Of a stretch of DNA of 64,000 nucleotides, positions 62,860 through 64,000 are shown piece by piece (the first letter of the stretch is position 1; the number at the start of each line of letters is the position of its first letter). A program made the translations under genes and the position numbers. This DNA comes from Caballeronia sordidicola (lineage in GTDB: Bacteria; Pseudomonadota; Gammaproteobacteria; Burkholderiales; Burkholderiaceae). The notes beneath the pieces are model-generated. The model saw only the letters and a list, made by a program, of their open reading frames with translations. It did not search any database and was not told where the DNA came from. Where the stretch lies: positions 124,001-188,000 of the forward strand of contig NZ_JNFG01000215.1 of the NCBI RefSeq assembly GCF_000729995.1. The letters run 5' to 3'.

Positions 62860-64000
62860 ATGTCTGACGGATTAACCCTCAACAAGATCACGTCCCAGCG
62901 CGGGATCAGCATCGGCGAGGCGGCACGCCGCGTCGCCGATCTCGGCTGGACGCCCAGTTACGTTCAGGAGGCGATGACCTTCCCGACGGACTACAAGATC
63001 AGCAAGGCGCCACGCGACCCGATGAAACAGGTGCTGCGCTCCTATTTTCCGATGCAGGAGGAAAAGGACAACCGCGTCTACGGTGCGTTGGATGCAGCGT
63101 TGCGCGGCGACATGTTCCGCAACGTGCAGCCGCGCTGGGTCGAATGGATGAAGCTGTTCCTGGCGATCATTCCGTTCCCGGAAATTTCGGCGGCGCGCTC
63201 GATGGCAATGCTCGGGCGGCTTGCACCCGGCGAGGAATTGCGCACCGGCTTCACCATGCAGATGGTCGACGAGTTCCGTCACTCGACCATCCAGATGAAC
63301 CTCAAGAAGTGGTACATGGAGAACTATATCGACCCGGCCGGGTTCGATATCACCGAGGCCGCGTTCGGCAAGTGCTACGCGACCACGATCGGCCGTCAGT
63401 TTGCCGAAGGCTTCCTCACCGGCGATGCGGTTACTGCGGCGAACGTGTTCCTGCAGGTGGTAGCGGAAACGGCGTTCACTAACACGCTGTTTGTCGCCAT
63501 GCCGTCTGAAGCCGCGCGCAACGGCGACTATGCGTTGCCGACGGTGTTCCTCTCGGTGCAGTCCGACGAAAGCCGCCATATTGGCAATGGCCATTCGCTG
63601 GTGATGTCGGTGATCAATGATCCGGACAATCATCTTTTGCTGGAGCGCGATCTTCGCTACGCCTTCTGGCAAAACCACGCGATTGTGGACGCGGCAATTG
63701 GCACGTTCATCGAATACGGCACCACCGACCGCGACAAGAACAAGGAATCGTATGTCGAGTTGTGGCACCGGTGGATCTATGAGGATTACTACCGTACCTA
63801 CATGCTGCCGCTGGAAAAATACGGCATCAAGATTCACCACGATGACGTTGGGGCTGCCTGGGATCGACTGGTCAAGAAGAACTATGTCCACAAGGTCGCG
63901 CAGTTCTTCTCCGTGGGCTGGCCGGTCAACTTCTGGCGTATCGAAGCACAGACCGAGAAGGACTTCGAGTGGTTTGAGCACAAGTACCCCGGCTGGTACG
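62860..64000 (+). CDS. mimA: propane/acetone-type diiron monooxygenase, hydroxylase large subunit (3' end outside window)
   Basis: At least 380 residues, open at the window end. All six diiron ligands are present with the same spacing as in soluble methane monooxygenase: E108, E138 and H141 (VDEFRHS), E203 (VAETAF), E237 and H240 (SDESRHIGNG). Segments such as QVLRSYFPMQEEKDNRVYGA and IPFPEISAARSM match MimA/PrmA, the propane 2-monooxygenases that also oxidise acetone and phenol, best known from actinobacteria. ATG 62860 has an AAGGAGAG ribosome site. Reductase, small-subunit, coupling-protein and GroEL-like genes are expected just beyond the window. Confidence 0.93.
   Translation, partial: MSDGLTLNKITSQRGISIGEAARRVADLGWTPSYVQEAMTFPTDYKISKAPRDPMKQVLRSYFPMQEEKDNRVYGALDAALRGDMFRNVQPRWVEWMKLFLAIIPFPEISAARSMAMLGRLAPGEELRTGFTMQMVDEFRHSTIQMNLKKWYMENYIDPAGFDITEAAFGKCYATTIGRQFAEGFLTGDAVTAANVFLQVVAETAFTNTLFVAMPSEAARNGDYALPTVFLSVQSDESRHIGNGHSLVMSVINDPDNHLLLERDLRYAFWQNHAIVDAAIGTFIEYGTTDRDKNKESYVELWHRWIYEDYYRTYMLPLEKYGIKIHHDDVGAAWDRLVKKNYVHKVAQFFSVGWPVNFWRIEAQTEKDFEWFEHKYPGWY

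Noticed and set aside
62872..63981. A 369-codon minus-strand open frame opposite the monooxygenase gene
   Set aside because: The plus strand carries all six diiron ligands with correct spacing; the antisense frame shows no family.
1..64000. tRNA, rRNA, CRISPR array, intact insertion sequence or replication origin
   Set aside because: I saw no cloverleaf, no rRNA-like conserved blocks, no regularly spaced repeats, no complete transposase and no DnaA or ParS clusters.

Overview
The window is G+C-rich bacterial DNA, densely coded on both strands. A 16-stranded-type porin, a DUF4148 exported protein, many LysR/AraC regulators, sugar-type ABC operons and a soluble diiron monooxygenase point to Burkholderiaceae (Paraburkholderia or Caballeronia, accessory replicon or chromosome 2 style). 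This placement is inference from gene content; no rRNA or tRNA gene, CRISPR array or replication origin was seen.

Layout. 1-6.2 kb: small exported proteins, a LysR regulator, an SDR, an aldo/keto reductase, the 3' end of a broken MFS gene, and an AraC-type regulator whose N-terminal receiver has Glu at the phospho-Asp position. 6.2-12.2 kb: an unidentified membrane protein and two sedolisin (S53) proteases, the first with six C-terminal propeller-like repeats. 12.4-14.7 kb: a hipBA toxin-antitoxin pair behind palindromic operators, then an unidentified 154-residue protein. 14.8-17.4 kb: DMT exporter and porin. 17.6-25.0 kb: a sugar or sugar-acid catabolic locus (NAD-dependent epimerase-type dehydrogenase, three-gene ribose-type ABC transporter, Asp/Glu-racemase-like protein, Crp/Fnr regulator, tartrate/D-malate-type dehydrogenase) with a pair of inverted CRP-like sites in the divergent promoter. 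25-33 kb: LysR, DUF1697, TauE, a TetR-SDR-quinone-reductase operon with two matching palindromes, VOC protein, membrane-anchored TAXI protein. 33.9-38.5 kb: three consecutive penicillin-binding-type lipoproteins (one S12-like, two S13-like), followed by a Tn3-family transposase remnant. 38.9-45.3 kb: an MHYT-GGDEF-EAL protein and a CheB-CheR-PAS-histidine kinase-receiver hybrid. 45.8-50.7 kb: MFS transporter, LysR, aspartase-family lyase, and an L-threonine aldolase lacking its usual N-terminus.

51.0-58.1 kb: an AraC regulator with an N-terminal Cys cluster, then a ribitol operon: xylose-type ABC transporter, ribitol 2-dehydrogenase (RbtD) and D-ribulokinase (RbtK). The inferred route is ribitol to D-ribulose to D-ribulose 5-phosphate. 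A perfect 10-bp hairpin follows the binding-protein gene.

58.6-64.0 kb: a tight five-gene operon (zinc-type alcohol dehydrogenase, small protein, CobW GTPase, WD40 protein, small protein) lies just upstream of a MimA/PrmA-type propane/acetone monooxygenase hydroxylase gene that runs off the window. A sigma-54-like promoter and a perfect 12-bp palindrome precede that gene. This right-hand cluster, which may couple alkane/ketone oxidation with metal-insertion proteins, is the most interesting part of the window.
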